64,000 nucleotides of DNA from Lachnospiraceae bacterium (lineage in GTDB: Bacteria > Bacillota > Clostridia > Lachnospirales > Lachnospiraceae): positions 248,001 through 312,000 of the forward strand of contig JAFXQX010000029.1 in the NCBI GenBank assembly GCA_017526745.1. The letters are read 5' to 3'. Of this stretch, positions 63,620-64,000 are shown piece by piece. Each line of letters starts with the position of its first letter. Positions within the stretch are counted from its first letter, which is position 1. The position numbers were made by a program, and so were the translations under genes. A model generated the notes under the pieces. It searched no databases. It worked only from the letters and a program-made list of their open reading frames with translations, and was not told where the DNA came from.

Positions 63620-64000
63620 CTACTGTTTCCTTTCCGCCCGGGGTGTCCTCTTCTTAAAGAGAGCACCTATGCTTATCTCACGATTGCCCATGATACCCTG
63701 CGAGAAGAAGAGCACGATCACCATGATAACGACCGAGAACACAACCATTCTGAACCCGTTTCGAAGAAGGGGGATCTTGATGGCGCCCACATACTGTTCA
63801 CTGTCAAGGAACCTGAGCCACCACTCTGAACAGGCAACATAAAGGAATGTTGCTATCACGCTTCCGCTGACGGAGCCTATGCCACCGATAACGACTATGA
63901 GCAGTATCTCGTACGTCATGACCGAAGTGAAGGCTTTTGCCTGCGCATTGGCAACATACATCGCAAAGAGCGCACCGCCCACTCCGGCAAAAAAGCTTGA
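63620..64000 (-). CDS. livM: Branched-chain amino-acid ABC transporter permease LivM (partial)
   Basis: C-terminal 126 residues of the permease; the frame is open to the window edge, so the start lies beyond base 64000. ILLIVVIGGIGSVSGSVIAT is the conserved coupling and membrane segment, followed by a final hydrophobic helix and a basic tail (FKKRTPRAERKQ). It precedes livG by 2 bases. The upstream livH and binding-protein genes are expected outside the window. Confidence 0.92.
   Translation of the reverse strand, partial: SSFFAGVGGALFAMYVANAQAKAFTSVMTYEILLIVVIGGIGSVSGSVIATFLYVACSEWWLRFLDSEQYVGAIKIPLLRNGFRMVVFSVVIMVIVLFFSQGIMGNREISIGALFKKRTPRAERKQ

Overview
The window looks like a stretch of a Lachnospiraceae-type (Clostridia, Firmicutes) chromosome; the genus cannot be fixed from sequence alone. 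Reasons: L27 carries the Firmicutes N-terminal extension and its protease Prp is encoded next to it; an NfnAB-type transhydrogenase pair, Rex, a eukaryote-like NADP isocitrate dehydrogenase, BspA-type leucine-rich-repeat surface proteins with a class B sortase, and a GGGtGRT/NifU-like gene pair all fit a strictly anaerobic gut or rumen Firmicute. GC content looks moderate. Almost every gene is on the minus strand; only the partial lexA at the left edge and one small gene at about 61.8 kb are on the plus strand. I see no CRISPR array, transposase, integrase or prophage gene.

Left to right: (1) 0-4.9 kb: lexA, then the ribosome-linked cluster rplU-prp-rpmA-obgE-yhbY-nadD-yqeK-rsfS, driven by a near-consensus promoter at 4827-4855 and interrupted by a strong intrinsic terminator between rpmA and obgE. 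(2) 4.9-7.8 kb: a NifU-like scaffold homologue, a GGGtGRT-family protein and alanine racemase. (3) 7.9-12.1 kb: topoisomerase III behind a polar amino-acid ABC transporter that has its own promoter. (4) 12.1-17.7 kb: argH-asd, then a GGDEF/EAL protein with a spoiled GGDEF motif and a DUF234-type ATPase with a spoiled P-loop. (5) 17.8-21.2 kb: tRNA-Thr(CGT) with a consensus promoter and a leader hairpin, then a large membrane protein with a charged tail and yebC. (6) 21.3-33 kb: two adjacent BspA-like surface proteins (1134 and 1897 residues) followed by icd, rex and a coiled-coil protein of unknown function. (7) 33.0-33.36 kb: an AT-rich intergenic region.

(8) 33.3-58.1 kb: nineteen minus-strand genes with no gap above about 42 bases, bounded by a consensus promoter upstream of uppP and a terminator after the sortase. 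They cover cell-wall lipid recycling (uppP), chromosome translocation (ftsK), one-carbon folate metabolism (fhs, folD, 5-formyl-THF cyclo-ligase), redox balance (NfnAB pair), nucleoside phosphorolysis, RNA/ribosome maturation (phoH, ybeY, miaB), lipid-linked sugar export, proline synthesis, leuS, a pseudo-receiver protein and the class B sortase. (9) 58.1-64 kb: glgB and a DUF1015 protein with a divergent promoter, the small plus-strand gene, and the 3' part of a branched-chain amino-acid ABC operon (livM, livG, livF).

The best candidates for undescribed biology are the NifU-like/GGGtGRT pair; the overlapping pseudo-receiver and sortase genes beside LRR proteins with a variant sorting motif (TPKTAD); the degenerate-GGDEF/EAL protein paired with a P-loop-less ATPase; and the membrane protein with a 360-residue charged tail. 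All functional statements come from motif recognition by eye, without database searches.
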